64,000 nucleotides of DNA from positions 116,462,082 to 116,526,081 of the forward strand of contig CAMZMU010000041.1 of assembly GCA_947311845.1 (NCBI GenBank). Reading direction: 5' to 3'. The position numbers and the translations under genes are program-made. Every line of letters begins with the position of its first letter. Within the stretch, counting starts at the first letter, position 1. Origin of the DNA: Poa pratensis. Lineage: Eukaryota; Streptophyta; Magnoliopsida; Poales; Poaceae. The notes under the pieces were generated by a model. The model was not told the DNA's origin. It saw nothing but the letters and a program-made list of their open reading frames with translations, and ran no database searches. Shown one piece after another: positions 11,597 through 22,602 of this stretch.

Positions 11597-12268
11597 CTAT
11601 GGTGACGCTAGCCCCGAGCCGCTGGCGTCCAGTGGCACCTTCTTCGTGGCTGTCCTTTCCTGGGAGAGCAGCTGCTTCTTCTTCGCCGGCCTCGCGAGGG
11701 GCTCCTCCGCGTCCTCGTCAGCAGGAAATGCCACTGCAGCGGCCTTGTAGGCATGCTCGACAGTGCACACGGCGTCCTTGACCTGGCCACGGATGGTGAT
11801 GGTGCCACCGAAGTCTAGAAGCTTGACGAGGTTGTAGGCGTGGTGAGTGACTGCCATGAACTTCGCGAGGGCGGGGTAGCCGAGGATGGCATGGTAGGGC
11901 ATGCCGATGTGCGCGACGTCGAAGTCGATGAGCTCGGTGCGGTAGTTTTCTTGCGTTCCGAAGGTGACTGGGAGCCTCACTTGCCCTAGCAGGGTGGTGG
12001 TACCCTCTGTCACCCCTGAGAAGGGCCTGGTGGGCATCAGCCGCTCATATGGCACTTGGAGCTTCTCGAAGGTCTCGACGGAGATGACGTTCAGGCATTC
12101 ACCCCCATCAATGAGCGTCTTGGTGACGGCGATGTTGTTGATGGTGGGAGTGCACACCAGAGGGATGGTGCCCACGGTCCTGGTGGATGCTGGGTGGTCG
12201 CTAGAGTCGAAAGTGATGGGGTACTGCGACCACTTGAGGGACTGGGAAGCCTCAACCCCAGGAAGCAC
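11597..12268 (-). pseudogene. Tat-type aspartic protease of element E
   Basis: This 223-residue open frame contains VAVTKTLIDGG-type residues (TKTLIDGGECLNVIS) and ILGYPALAKFMAVTHH. The DGG loop in place of DTG is usual for Tat proteases and also occurs in B and C. Tat proteases normally have Ala-Gly after DGG; here it is Glu-Cys. It would cut the gag-pol polyprotein. It lies directly downstream of gag, within a polyprotein that has several stops elsewhere. Confidence 0.75.
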
Positions 12269-13780
12269 GGCATTGACTTCGCGAGAGAGCTGCTTGAAGT
12301 GGCGGTTGGACCTAGGAGCCTGAGCCTCGCCGAGGATGCTTGCTGCCCCGCGAGGGACCTGGTAGCCCCCAGGGTCCTCGTCAGGGAGATTGTTGTTGTG
12401 CTCGACGGGGTTCTGCTAGAAGGCGTTCGCTTGAGGATTCTGCTGGTAGTTGTCGCGGTTGTTTCAGCGTCCGCCCCCGTGGTCGTTGCGGCCACCGCCG
12501 CGGCCGCCACGATCACGGCGCTTCTCGCGGCTCTCACGGATCTTCTTGAGCTCCCAGCAGTCCTCAGTCGCGTGGTTGTGCCTGTTGTGGTAGACGCAGA
12601 ATGGCCGACCATCTGGCTTGCTGGCATCTGCCGTGGGAGTGGCAGCGCGCTTTTGCTTGGCGTCAGGCTCTGCCGCAAGGACAGCTGTGGTCTTGCGCTT
12701 CTCGCTAGCCTTCTTCTTGGACTTGGACCCCTCGGGAGGCTCCTCCTCTGGCTCTTGCTTGACGAAGAGGCAGCCCTCTTTAGCCTAGGCGCACTTGTCA
12801 GCCAAGTCGAAGAGCTTCACCACGGAGGTGAGGTTGTTGTGGATGCCGAGCTTCTTGCGCATCCTAACGTCCGTGACACCCACGCTGAAAGCAGAGATGA
12901 CCTACGTGTCGGAGATGTTCGGGATCTTGTTGCGGACTTGGCTGAAGCGCTGGATGTATCTGCGGAGGGTCTCGCCAGGCTTCTGGCACACAGCGCGGAG
13001 GTCGTTATAGGTGAGGGCGCGCTCGTATGTGCCCTTGAAGTTCGCCACGAAGCACTAGCAGAGGTCCTCCTAGGAGTCGATGGTGTAGTCGCCTTCTGCG
13101 GCCTGGATGGTCATGGTGTAGAGCTGAAGAAACTCCAGGGGGTTGTTCTTTCCATCGTAGCGCGGAGGGAGGTCCGGCTTGAACTTGACGGGCCAGACGA
13201 CGCGGCGCAGGTTGGGGGTGAACGTGGTGCAGCCCGTGGCGTACGTCGCGACACCGTCGGTGACGCGGTTCTGGCACCCTGCGGCTGCGACGTCCTGGAC
13301 GGCGCGGTTGTGGTGGTCCCGTTGGCGCTCGATCTCCACGCGCGCATCCGCTGGTGCCCGCTGCACGATTCGGCAGTTGTTCGGTGAAGAGGCGTGCAAC
13401 GCGGCGCGGTTGTTCCCGCCGGTGCTCCAGCTGGAGGAGCTGGCAGAGGTGGAGGCGGAGGAGGAGGAGGAGCGCCATGCGCTACGTTCCCCACGTGCAC
13501 GGAGTGGTGCACCAGCGAGCGAGAGGGCGCTGGAATGGGCACGGCGGCGGCGTTGACAAGCTCGGTGACGCGGTCGAGCCAGCCGCCGTGGCCCGGCTAC
13601 GCGGGGCGGTAGCGCAGTAGCTCCTGCGCCATGAGCAGCGCAGCGCTGGGGCTAGGCGCCACCTGGCTCTGCGTAGAAGTGCCATGGCTCCTAGACGGGT
13701 GCAGGGAGGAAGCTTCCTCATCGCCGCCGCCGTCCTAGTCTTCTGGGTGCTCGACGCGAGGCTCAGGGCCGGCGTCGCGC
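12269..13780 (-). pseudogene. gag of element E
   Basis: The gag core reads from RRVVWPVKFKPDLPPRYDG (near 13180) through QRFSQVRNKIPNISDT and LADKCA, broken by TAG stops near 13070, 13055, 12905 and 12786. A CHHC knuckle (CVYHNRHNHATEDC) lies near 12580, the variant zinc motif typical of Tat gag. The stops sit where B has Gln or Trp. The GC content is high, so the opposite strand shows long accidental open frames here. The protein would build the particle and bind element RNA. Confidence 0.75.
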
Positions 13781-13880
13781 TCAGGAGTGTTTGGCGCGAG
13801 GGCGGCCGCGCGGGTTGCGGTTGACGGTGGGCTCGGTGTTGGCCCTGCCTGACGTCCGGCGAGCGAGACGCCCCCTCAGC

Positions 13881-13900
13881 CCCCTACCTGGCGCGCCAAA
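13881..13900 (-). other. primer binding site of element E
   Basis: TTTGGCGCGCCAGGTAGGGG on the minus strand directly follows the LTR end CCAACA. Element B has nearly the same site. Confidence 0.8.
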
Positions 13901-14979
13901 TGTTGGAGACTAGTCCCAGGAAACTAGGGGAGTGTCTCTCTAAGCCAGGAATGATAGGGGGCTGAACACGCAATCAAACAACCCTCAGCTACCTCGGCGA
14001 CGGTGCTCGTCGAGCTCGGTGAGGGACATCACGGCAGAGAGGAAACACGAGCCACTATCCAGGTTCAGGCCCACCGTGAGGTGTAAAGACCCTACTCCTG
14101 CTTGGTTGTATTGCACTGCTTCTAGAGGTTACAGTACAGGGAGCTTGTGGTGACTCAAGCTTAGCTAGGAAGAACTATGGTGGAAGAGTTTTGTCTTCTC
14201 CCTAGCAGCGGTGTGGAAAGCAGTGGAGTTGTCTCAGAATGGAGGGATCCCCTCCTATGGTCGTACACCATCCCCTTATATAGGTGCCTCGGGCCTCTTC
14301 CCCCAATTCATCTTGGCGGGAAGGGCAACAACGTGGCGACGAAGGAGGAGGACGGTGCACGGCCGTGGAGCTGTCCATGGACTCGGTTCATGGCAGGGAG
14401 CGTCGTCCTCTTGGCAGAAAAAGCCACCGTCCATCCAGGACGGTGGGCTAGCGCTAGAGAGGCCCGTGGGGTGCCCCATGGTGACGTCTTCTTGGAGCGT
14501 AGCGGGCGACGGTCCCCTTATCCCCGGAATGGCAAGCTTTGGAGTCTCCTTTGCTTGGTGCAGCTTTGTCGACTGCTTTAATCACCAGAATGGCAACTGC
14601 GGCATGATCGTCACCGCGCGTAGACGTGCGCGTCACTCTGCGGCGGGCGCAGAGGCCATGTGCGCTCTGTCGCGGAGACAGAGCTTGCTTTCACCTGAAG
14701 GAACCTCGCGAGGGCGGGGTTGCCTCGCCGAGGCCTTCAAGTACTTGACGCCTCGCGAGGGAAGTCGCGCGAGGGGGCCTCGCGAGGGAGGCCTCACGAG
14801 GGTGGCGCAGGTGTGCGCCAAGACTTAGCAATATTTCTGACGGGAGAGGCCCTCGCGAGGGAAAGATTCCTCGCGAGGCTCACCAGGCTGAGACGCCTGG
14901 TCCTTAGCAGAACCTTTTGCAGAGTGTTGAGGGTTGTGGCAGGCCAGCCCATGGTACCCTGGTTTCCACTGGGCCGACA
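13901..14979 (-). repeat. 5' LTR of element E
   Basis: This 1079-bp LTR runs from TGTCGGCCC at 14979 to CTCCAACA at 13901 on the minus strand. It contains several CCTCGCGAGG palindromes and a TATA box. The first 30 or so bases match the LTR start of element B. The base right of it (14980) belongs to element A. The matching left LTR is not in the window. Confidence 0.85.
14275..14284 (-). promoter_or_regulatory. TATA box in the LTR of element E
   Basis: CCTATATAAG on the minus strand lies about 700 bases into the LTR, directed into the element. Confidence 0.5.
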
Positions 14980-15001
14980 AGGACCAGGAGAGGCAAAATA
15001 T

Positions 15002-15971
15002 TTTTTTGCAAGAGTTGTTGGAGATGCAAGTAGGGCGAGCAAGGGATGAAGCACCCAAAGGAGTCACTTTATCAGATTTTCAGAATGCAAGACTAGTACC
15101 TTTTGCTAGAGCTCCAAAACCAATGAATGCAGAGGAATGGATTGCGGATACCGAGAGGAAGCTCAATACAGTTGGATGTTCTGATGAGGAGAAGGTTTAG
15201 TATGCAACCCATTTGCTTACCGGACCAGCAGCATCATGGTGGAAAGCCATTGTGGCAACTTTAACCGCTGGACATGTCGTAACTTGGAAGGAGTTTAAGA
15301 AGAGGTTCAGGGAAGCTCATGTCCCTGAGAGAATTAAGGAATTAAAAAGGAGGGAGTTTGAGAACATGCGACAGAATGAGTCACATGTTGGACGTTATGT
15401 TAATGCAATCAACACGTTGTCACGGTATGCGTTGGATGAAGTTGACACTGAAGAGAAAAGAAAGAAGAGATTCATGAAGGGTCTGAATTCTTTCATGAAG
15501 ATGCAGTTATGGTTGGCAAAACCAAATGAGTTTCAGGAGCTAGTTGATGCAGCCATTACTCTTGAAGATTACTATAAATCACTCCATGAGGAAAGAAGGA
15601 AGAAGGCAAGAATGGAACCAAGAAAGTTTTAAGTTCAACGACAACCCTCAAATCTACGTTTTAAGCCCAAGCTTAGAACGGATACTAGAAAGCCCATTCA
15701 AAGGAATCCTAATCCCATGAATCATATCATTTGTAATAGCTGTGAAATGCGGGGACATATGGCCAAGGATTGCCAAAAGCCAAAAATCATATGTTTTGGA
15801 TGTGGACAACCTGGGCATATGAAACCAGATTGCCCAAATAGACAAAACCAACAAGTTGGACGTGGTAATGGGAACAGTGATAACCGAATGGTGGAGGATT
15901 CAAACCCAGGAGTGGGGATTTGGAAAAAAACTCGACGGAAAGGGGCAAAGGAAAGCCATATGGGAAGCTGA
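15002..15971 (+). pseudogene. gag of element A with two zinc knuckles
   Basis: The capsid core reads across 15002-15632 with one stop near 15200: NAEEWIADTERKLNTVG, GPAASWWKAIVATL, TWKEFKKRFREAHVP and a C-terminal helix region ending LEDYYKSLHEERR. After a stop at about 15630 a second frame (15717-15971) has two CCHC knuckles, CNSCEMRGHMAKDC and CFGCGQPGHMKPDC. The N-terminus is missing because element E cuts it. It packaged element RNA in particles and is now inactive. Confidence 0.85.
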
Positions 15972-16365
15972 ATTGTACCAGCTTGGAGCAAGTGAATAAC
16001 ACCGACAACGTGGTGATCGGTACGCTCAAAATCTTATCTCATCCTGGCAAAGTTTTGTTTGATACTGGAGCTACTACGTATTTTATTTCGCAACAATTTG
16101 TGGATGCATTTGGGATTAGATGTCGGCCATTAGAAGTACCCATTACGGTTATGTCGGCCAGGGAAAATTGTTAGTGATGCAAGTCAAAATGGACCAAGTG
16201 ATTATGATCTGTGATCGTGTCTATGACGCTGATTTGCTAGTAATTCCCATGAAGGATATAGCAGTCATCTTAGGGATGGACTGGTTATCGGATCATGGAG
16301 CCCAAATAGATTGCGCTGAAAAGACTGTGTCTTTGAGAGGACCTGGAGGTATGAGGACAGTATAG
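15972..16365 (+). pseudogene. aspartic protease of element A
   Basis: The catalytic loop reads VLFDTGATTYFIS near 16055, with the normal DTG triad, and the second half VILGMDWLSDHGAQIDC near 16270. A frameshift between 16120 and 16174 separates the two halves. This is the usual chromovirus protease between gag and reverse transcriptase. Confidence 0.85.
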
Positions 16366-16386
16366 CAAGGTGACAAGCATAGTCAG

Positions 16387-17686
16387 TTGCGGGCAGATTT
16401 GCAGTTGAATGCTATGAAGGAAGTAAAGATGGAAGAAATTCCCATGGTGAAAGAATTCCAAGATGTGTTTAAAGAAGAACTACCAGGAATGCCACCAGAC
16501 CGTAAAATTGAGTTTACCATATATTTGATTCCTGGTACAGCACCTATTGCACAACCACCATATAAGATGGAACCCAAGGAATTAGTGCAACTAAAGTAGC
16601 AATTAGATGAGTTGGAAGCCAAGGGGTTCATAAGAGAAAGTGTATCACCGTGGGGATCAATGGTGATTTTTGTGGATAAAAGAGATGGAGGACACAGGAT
16701 GTGTGGGGATTTCTGAAACTTGAATAGTGTGACTATCAAGAATAAATACCCGTTACCAGGGATACAAGATCTGTTTGATCAAGTAAGAGGAGCAGGGGTA
16801 TTTTCTAAAATTGATTTGAGGATAGGATATCATCAGGTAAAGATTAAACCTGAGGATATTCCTAAAACGGGATTCATATCAAGATATGGACATCATGAGT
16901 ATTTAGTGGTACCATTTGGATTGACCAATGCACCCGCAATATTCATGAATCTCATGAACAAGATTTTTATGCCATATCTGGACAAGTTTGTGATAGTGTT
17001 CATTGATGATATATTGGTTATTCTAGAACCAAGGAAGATCATGCACTACACTTAAGAATTGTGTTGCAAACTTTGATAGAGCATCAGCTGTATGCTAAAT
17101 TTAGTAAGTGTGAACTCTTGTTGGATCAAGTAGAATTTCGTGGTCATGTCATTAGTAAGGAGGGGATTGCAGTCAATCCAGAAAAAGTGAAGGCAGTATT
17201 GGATTGGAAAGCACCCAAGAATCCGAAGGAAATACGAGGATTTTTAGGAATGGCCGGATATTATTGGAGATTTATTGAAGGATTTTCTAAAATAGCCGGG
17301 CCTATGACTAAATTACTCAGAAAGAATACCCCATTTGAATGGACAGAGAAGTGTGAGCGGAGTTTTCAATAACTCAAACGGAAATTAACAACAACACTGT
17401 ATTAGCAGAACCAGAAACTTGAAAAGTATACACAGTTTATTGTGATGCATCCTAAAATGGATTAGGATGTGTACTAATGCAAGATCGCAAGGTAATTGCA
17501 TATGGATCAAGGCAGTTAAAACCACATGAACTCAACTACCCTACCCATGATTTGGAGTTAGCAGCGGTAGTTTATGCTTTGAAGCAATGGAGACATTTCC
17601 TTTATGGAGAAAAGTGTGAATTATATACGGATCATAAGTGTTTGAAGTACTTTTTCACACAAAAGGAATTGAATATGAGGCAAAGG
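16387..17686 (+). pseudogene. reverse transcriptase and RNase H of element A
   Basis: Motifs appear in order: IPMVKEFQDVF, RMCGDF then a TGA stop and [39 protein letters not shown], the catalytic FIDDILV near 17003, then [18 protein letters not shown]. RNase H begins [24 protein letters not shown] and ends KELNMRQ, where element B is inserted. Stops occur near 16597, 16716, 17053, 17370 and in 17400-17470. The TGA in the GDF-stop-NLN motif looks like a CGA arginine codon after a CpG change. The enzyme is dead. Confidence 0.88.
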
Positions 17687-18182
17687 AGTCGGACCAGTGG
17701 AAACCAGGGTACCACGTCCCATATGCCTTTAGCCCAGAAGTCCACGCATGAAGAACAAGACAGTCAATAGAGCATGGCCCACTTCGCCAAGCCTCGCGAA
17801 GGCTCACACGACCAAGGCTAGCAAGCCTTGGGAGGACGCTTCACCAGACGGCCAAGGAAGGGCCTCGTGAGGCCGCCCTCGCGAGGGGAGCAGCGCCATC
17901 AAGCCTCGCGCGGTACAAGACAAGGACATGGCGCACCCGTGACCCCGCGCCAGGGGGCATGTGCGACTGCGTCTTCCCCAGAGTGACGCGAGCGCCTGCA
18001 GGGCGTGTCGGCCAAAGCTTTCCACTTTGGTGATTAAAGGGTGTCGACCATCCACGACAAGCAAAGCGGGGCCCAAGACCTTCCTCTTTGGTGCAAGACG
18101 GACGGGCCGGCGCTAGGCGCCATAGCGGGCGTCATCGATGACATCACCGACAAGGCCTTACGTCTGCGCCATGGACGGTGGC
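17687..18182 (+). repeat. 5' LTR of element B, first part
   Basis: It matches 49067-49564 of the 3' LTR, with scattered differences. It is rich in CCTCGCGAGG-type palindromes. It ends in GTGGC (18178-18182), the target duplicated by element C, and continues at 37752. Confidence 0.9.
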
Positions 18183-18698
18183 TGTCGGGGGAATACTTTC
18201 TGGATTAACTCGCGGCCCAGTGCGACTTAATTGACTCGCACGGACGAAGGCCCACTTGGGAACAAGCCCAATATCAAACCGCCATAAGGGGAAGATCTAG
18301 AAGACATATCCCGGAGGACGTGAAGACCAAGTAGTCTCCGAGTAGGCCTCTGTGGATGTATTCCTTATGGGGGAAGTTTCCTTTTGTAACCTAGCGAGCC
18401 TCTGTGTATATAAAGAGGACTCGCAGGACTTAGAGCGGGACAAGCTATCAAGCCTCAAACCCTAGCTCGTACGGCGAGTACCAGATCGGATCGCCTCCAT
18501 TGTAACACCTTGATTATCATATCAATACCAATCTAGGGTAGGCAGGAAGTAGGTCTTTTACCTCACATTGAGGGGGCCGAACCTGGGTAAATCTGTGTTG
18601 ATCTTTGTTAATGCGATCCCAAGCTCGGAGATGCTTGACTCGCATAATCCCACACCTACGAAGTCATCTATGACACCTGACGTGACAAACCCACGACA
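18183..18698 (+). repeat. 5' LTR of element C
   Basis: This 516-bp LTR has ends TGTCG and CGACA. It differs from the 3' LTR (37232-37746) at roughly a dozen positions by eye, about 2 percent. Confidence 0.93.
18406..18415 (+). promoter_or_regulatory. TATA box in the LTR of element C
   Basis: GTATATAAAG lies about 225 bases into the LTR. The same box is at 37454-37463 in the 3' LTR. Confidence 0.6.
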
Positions 18699-18700
18699 GT

Positions 18701-18717
18701 TGGTGCCCACCGTGGGG
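18701..18717 (+). other. primer binding site of element C
   Basis: TGGTGCCCACCGTGGGG begins two bases after the LTR end CACGACA. It differs from the primer site of B and E, which supports a separate family. The tRNA was not identified. Confidence 0.6.
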
Positions 18718-19493
18718 CCTGCGGTCAAAAGCGTCACGTTCCGCGCAGGATCGAAATCAGGCTTCAAGGACATCGCCATCGCCCAAGTTGAAGACATCAA
18801 TGGGGTCCCCTTCATCGACGACTCAGAGTAGGGACCCGAGGCAGATCGCATCGAGTTCGGATACATCATTCCCATCGGATCAGTAAAAGTTTTCGTCGGA
18901 TCCGTCAGTCACAGATCTATGGACGCGACTCAAGGAAGCGAATCGGTGAAGGAGCTGCGGCCGGTCAGGGTCCGCGTGTTGGAGGAGCTGCAACAAGCTA
19001 CGGCAAGATTGCCCATCCCCGTCCCACCAAGACCTGTTTGGGGATCTCTACCAAATCAGGAAGGAGACCTCAAGATTGAAGAAATTGAAGCTATCAGGAC
19101 GGAGCTCTGTGAAGAGGCACAAAGACTCGCGGCTGAGCGCGAAAAACTCCAAGAAGAAGGCCGACGACTCCGCCGCTGCCAGCCGAAGCACCAGGCGGTA
19201 CGAACCAAGGCGACATCTGAGCGCAAGAAACTCCAGGAAGAAGAGTGGTGACTCCGTCGTTGGCAGCAAAAACATCAGATCAAGATGAGTAGAGGAGAGA
19301 TGAAATCACAGTTCCACGGCGACCCAGAAAGCAACGTGCACGCCGCGATAGGGATATTGTCAAAGATAGCACCGGTTGGAGACACTCGGGCTGATAAGGA
19401 AGCTCGCTATGCGATCGACCTACTGCAAACTGCTGCTTTACAACAAGCAAATATGTATGGAGTCATGCCCAATGAGCCGCAAAACGAGGTATC
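18718..19493 (+). other. leader and N-terminal gag remnants of element C
   Basis: Short frames at 18919-19251 and 19285-19539 encode charged, coiled-coil-like sequence, for example IEEIEAIRTELCEEAQRLAAE. They lead towards the main gag frame but are out of phase with it, so the start of gag is probably frameshifted. No other gene is seen. Confidence 0.5.
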
Positions 19494-21146
19494 ATGGGAG
19501 GAGAAAAGTACAGCGTCGAAGAAGTGGTCAACCAGTTAGCAGGTTTGCAGGTATCATTGGAAAAAGAAAAGAAGATAGAAGGCGAGTCACGAACGTCCGG
19601 AGCGACTCAGCCATGCCAGATTGAAAATGATTCAGATGAAGATTCAGCGCCAGTAAACTCCTATTCATTACTGAAAGGACCAGCATGTTTTGGAGAGGAA
19701 ATACGGCTCACTCGTTTCCCCCCGAGCTTCGACGAGTCGCAACGAATCGCCACCTATCGCAATGACCAAGACCCTGCCTTATGGATAGAGGATTACGAGG
19801 CAAGCATAACAGGGGCTGACGTGACTCAAGAAGTACGTGCGAAATACTTCCACTTGGCAATACTGGGAGAAGCTAGGGATTGGCTGTTAAAGCTGCCATC
19901 GAAATCAATAAGCCCATGGGAAGACTTGAAGGACAAGTTCATCCGCAGATTCCAAACAGAAGATATGAAAAAACTTAGACAATGCATTCAAAAAGAGGAC
20001 GAATCAAGCGGCGACTGGATCAAGAGAATCGCGGAGGTCCTTGGCTTCGCCAAAAACTTAACAGTACAAGCTGCAATACAAGCTATGAGAAAGAACTGTA
20101 GATTTGAGCCATTGGTGCACAAATTAAGTCGCGCAGAGCACAAGATTGATAGTTTCGACCAGCTTTTGGCAGTAGCTAACAAGTACACAAAGACAGATAA
20201 AGGGGCAGGCGGCTTATCACAGAACCCAACAGGGAAATTACAAGCCGCGGAGATTGAACGTCGCACACGCCAGATACAGGAGCAAGAGAGTGATAAGGCC
20301 TTACTCCCTAATAACTGCAAGGGGACCTTCAACGTACCTTGCGACTTACATCGCAGAAGAGATGGCAGGCCAGCGGGTCACACAAAGGCGCAATGTCACT
20401 ATTACCGAAGGTGGAAAGAAGGCGACACTCCAGACACGGCTCGCAGCGGATCGATGCAGCACAAGAACCAATCTAGATCTCGCCAAGGGCCTGACGTTTT
20501 ACCTAGAAGAAACATAGGACAGTTTCATATAGTAGAAGTACAAACAACGGACGGAAACCGGAAGAACGGTCAGATTTCAACGCCCGAAAGGCATCGTCGC
20601 TGGACAGAGCAATCGGTTATTTGGAGTCACGGCGATCACCCCCCAGAAGTAAGGGATCCAGGACAGCCAGCTCTGGTGGTCATGCCAGAAGTCGCGGGAT
20701 ACAAGTTAAGTAAGGTTTTGATGGACGGAGGAGGAAGAGTAAACATCCTGTATCAAGACACGCTCCGAAGAATGAACATACCCGAGACAAGGCTACGACC
20801 ATCCAGGAAAGAAATTCAAGGCATAATCCCAGGAGCTGTTACACGACCAATCGAAAAGATAACACTTGAAGTTAGCTTTGGAACGGAGCGGAACTTCCGC
20901 ACAGAACTCCTAGACTTTGAGGTTGTAGCAGTCAAAAGCTCATATCATGCGATCTTTGGAAGAGAAGCTTATGTCAAATTTACCGCTCGCCCCTGCTACG
21001 TCTACCTACAGTTAAAGATACCAGGACCAAACGGTGTTATTACAATATATGGAGACAGACAGAGAGCATTAGAATGCGAGAACGCAGGCTCAGTACTTGC
21101 AGAAGAAGCTTGTATCGCCAACTCTTCACATGGGTATCAGTCGTAG
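19494..21146 (+). CDS. gag-protease polyprotein of element C
   Basis: This 550-residue open frame starts MGGEKYSVEEVVNQ, but the true gag start may lie upstream in another frame. The retrotransposon gag domain spans about residues 70-250, with LAILGEARDWLLKLP and SPWEDLKDKFIRRFQ. A variant knuckle, C-x2-H-x9-H-x4-C, lies near residues 282-300. The protease lies near residues 390-530, with the loop VLMDGGGRVNILY and the later segment VKSSYHAIFGREAYVKF. Tat proteases commonly carry DGG. It would act in cytoplasmic particles. It is intact as a frame, unlike the homologous regions of B and E, but is followed by only a fragment of reverse transcriptase. Confidence 0.82.
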   Translation: MGGEKYSVEEVVNQLAGLQVSLEKEKKIEGESRTSGATQPCQIENDSDEDSAPVNSYSLLKGPACFGEEIRLTRFPPSFDESQRIATYRNDQDPALWIEDYEASITGADVTQEVRAKYFHLAILGEARDWLLKLPSKSISPWEDLKDKFIRRFQTEDMKKLRQCIQKEDESSGDWIKRIAEVLGFAKNLTVQAAIQAMRKNCRFEPLVHKLSRAEHKIDSFDQLLAVANKYTKTDKGAGGLSQNPTGKLQAAEIERRTRQIQEQESDKALLPNNCKGTFNVPCDLHRRRDGRPAGHTKAQCHYYRRWKEGDTPDTARSGSMQHKNQSRSRQGPDVLPRRNIGQFHIVEVQTTDGNRKNGQISTPERHRRWTEQSVIWSHGDHPPEVRDPGQPALVVMPEVAGYKLSKVLMDGGGRVNILYQDTLRRMNIPETRLRPSRKEIQGIIPGAVTRPIEKITLEVSFGTERNFRTELLDFEVVAVKSSYHAIFGREAYVKFTARPCYVYLQLKIPGPNGVITIYGDRQRALECENAGSVLAEEACIANSSHGYQS

Positions 21147-21176
21147 ATCGGAGATTGCAGCTCAAAACGAGTCGCG

Positions 21177-21424
21177 TTGGAGGTACCGCGGAAGCGGCCA
21201 ACAGGATGCAGCCACCGGATGGTAAATACCCACCGAGAAGTCGTGCCTCAGCAAGATAATGCTCCAGAGGTCGCCTTGATACAAAAAGAAGACAAGAAAT
21301 GGCGCATGTGCATAGACTCAGCCTCGATCAATAACTCCAGCCAAAGGGGCTCAGTTATCGTGAGACCTTACAAAGCAAACCCAACTCAACATAAGTCGCA
21401 GCTCAGTGCGGCTGATCGCCTAAC
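21177..21424 (+). pseudogene. reverse transcriptase stub of element C
   Basis: The segment VALIQKEDKKWRMCIDSASIN matches the beginning of a Gypsy reverse transcriptase (finger region before the PLPRID motif). After that the sequence becomes unrecognisable and runs into element D. No catalytic motif is left. Confidence 0.65.
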
Positions 21425-22113
21425 TGAAAGGATCGGTATGACACCTAGAGGGGGGTGAATAGGTGCTACTCCAATTTTAGTCTTTTTCAATTTAAGCTTG
21501 ACACAAAAGGTAAATTCTCTAGATATGCAACTACGGTGAATTTACCTATATGACAAGCTAGCAACTAAGCACGATATAATAAGGCGGTAAACAAGGATAG
21601 AGGTAACCGAAGTCAAAGCACGCGGAGACACGGATGTAATCCCGAGTTCCTCCTTTTTAGGGGAGTACGTCTCGTTGGAGAGGTGTGAACCAACACAATG
21701 GTTCAACGGCCACAAAGGCCTCACCCTCTTCTCCGGTGAACCGCACCACAAAGGTTTGGTTCACTTCAACTATCGGAAACCTTCGAGGCGGAGTCCGGAG
21801 CCTTTACAACAACGATTTGGGGCACAACCCACAAAGGATTGGGGGCTCCCAAACAGCTACAATCTGTCACAAAGACAATCAAGTGAGTACAATAGGGGGC
21901 TAGGTTTTCCTAGTGGAAACCCTAGCTAATGGTCCCTCAAGTGAATGAGGGGGAAATGACAAACGGCTCGGTGAAGATGTAGATCGGGGCCTTCTCCTTC
22001 AATCCTCCAAAGATCAACAAGTTTGGGTGGAGGGATTGGGAGATCTAGTGATTCTTGAGCTTGCAACAATGGGGATCTTGAATTCTGGGCGAGCTAGCTG
22101 GCTGGAGGTAGAT

Positions 22114-22135
22114 GGAGGGGTATATATACCCCTCC
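22114..22135. promoter_or_regulatory. palindromic TATA region in the 3' LTR of element D
   Basis: A perfect 22-bp palindrome has GGAGGGG and CCCCTCC arms around TATATATA. It is the likely core promoter. Because it reads the same on both strands, the direction of transcription must come from flanking signals. Confidence 0.55.
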
Positions 22136-22164
22136 CAGAAAAGTAGCCGTTGCAGAGAAGAATC

Positions 22165-22462
22165 ACACCGGAGTTTCCGGCCCTAGTGACCGGAAACTCC
22201 GGCCTGGGGCGGAAACTCCGGCCTGCAGGGGCCGGAAACTCCGCCCCACACCAGGAGCTGAGCAACTTCTTCACAGAGACTTGGGCAAAACTCCGGTGCC
22301 CTGGGGCCGGAATGTTTGGCCAGGGGCGGAAACTCCGGTCCTGGGGCCGGAAACTCCGCCCCACACCAGGGGCTGAGCAACATTCAGCAGCTTTGCTGTT
22401 TCTTCGAGGACAAGTCCAGGACCGGAAACTCCGGTCATGGAGGCCGGAAACTCCGGCCTGAA
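22165..22462. repeat. array of CCGGAAACTCCGG-type palindromic words
   Basis: About ten copies of GGAAACTCC, most flanked by CCGG or GGCC or GCCC, lie between the TATA region and the LTR start on the minus strand. They sit in a larger unit of about 105 bp, with CTGGGGCCGGAATGTTTGGCC and a CCACACCAGGRGCTGAGCAAC tail. Confidence 0.8.
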
Positions 22463-22602
22463 ATGCTCCAGAAACTCTTTTCCTTTTTGGTGTTGATGCA
22501 CATGTTGTATACAATAAAACCTGCATCACTTAGCACCAGATTAGACATCCTAAGTGTTGTTAACTAACACACAAAACTAAGAGATCACAAAATGTCCTTT
22601 CA

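Larger units (their letters stand above)
7606..14979 (-). mobile_element. element E: Tat-type Gypsy retrotransposon, 3' part missing
   Basis: This minus-strand element has 5' LTR, primer site, gag, protease, reverse transcriptase, RNase H and integrase in the standard Gypsy order. The left part, including the 3' LTR, is out of view behind the Athila-type element. Many in-frame stops and gaps show it is dead. Its LTR start (TGTCGGCCCAGTGG), primer site and gag closely resemble those of element B. Its right end interrupts the gag of element A, so the missing half of A and the left LTR of E should lie left of this window. Confidence 0.85.
14980..17686 (+). mobile_element. element A, left visible part: Tekay-type chromovirus (gag to RNase H)
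   Basis: This plus-strand Gypsy element starts abruptly inside gag at the junction with element E and stops inside RNase H at the junction with element B. The reading KELNMRQ at 17685 resumes as RWLELIKDYD at about 49926, which proves the two parts were once joined. The 5' LTR and start of gag should lie left of the window beyond element E. Confidence 0.9.
21425..22602 (-). repeat. 3' LTR of element D
   Basis: This 1178-bp LTR is nearly identical to 31853-33152 but about 120 bp shorter, because one repeat unit in the CCGGAAACTCCGG region is absent. Short open frames within it arise from the repeats. Confidence 0.93.

Noticed and set aside
12056..13387. Plus-strand 443-residue open frame in element E
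   Set aside because: It lies opposite a recognisable gag/protease region of high GC content, has no domain similarity and is explained as a shadow of the minus-strand coding sequence.
22165..22462. Possible CRISPR-like array of short repeats
   Set aside because: Spacing is irregular, the word is palindromic, there are no cas genes and the host is a plant. It is an LTR-internal repeat.
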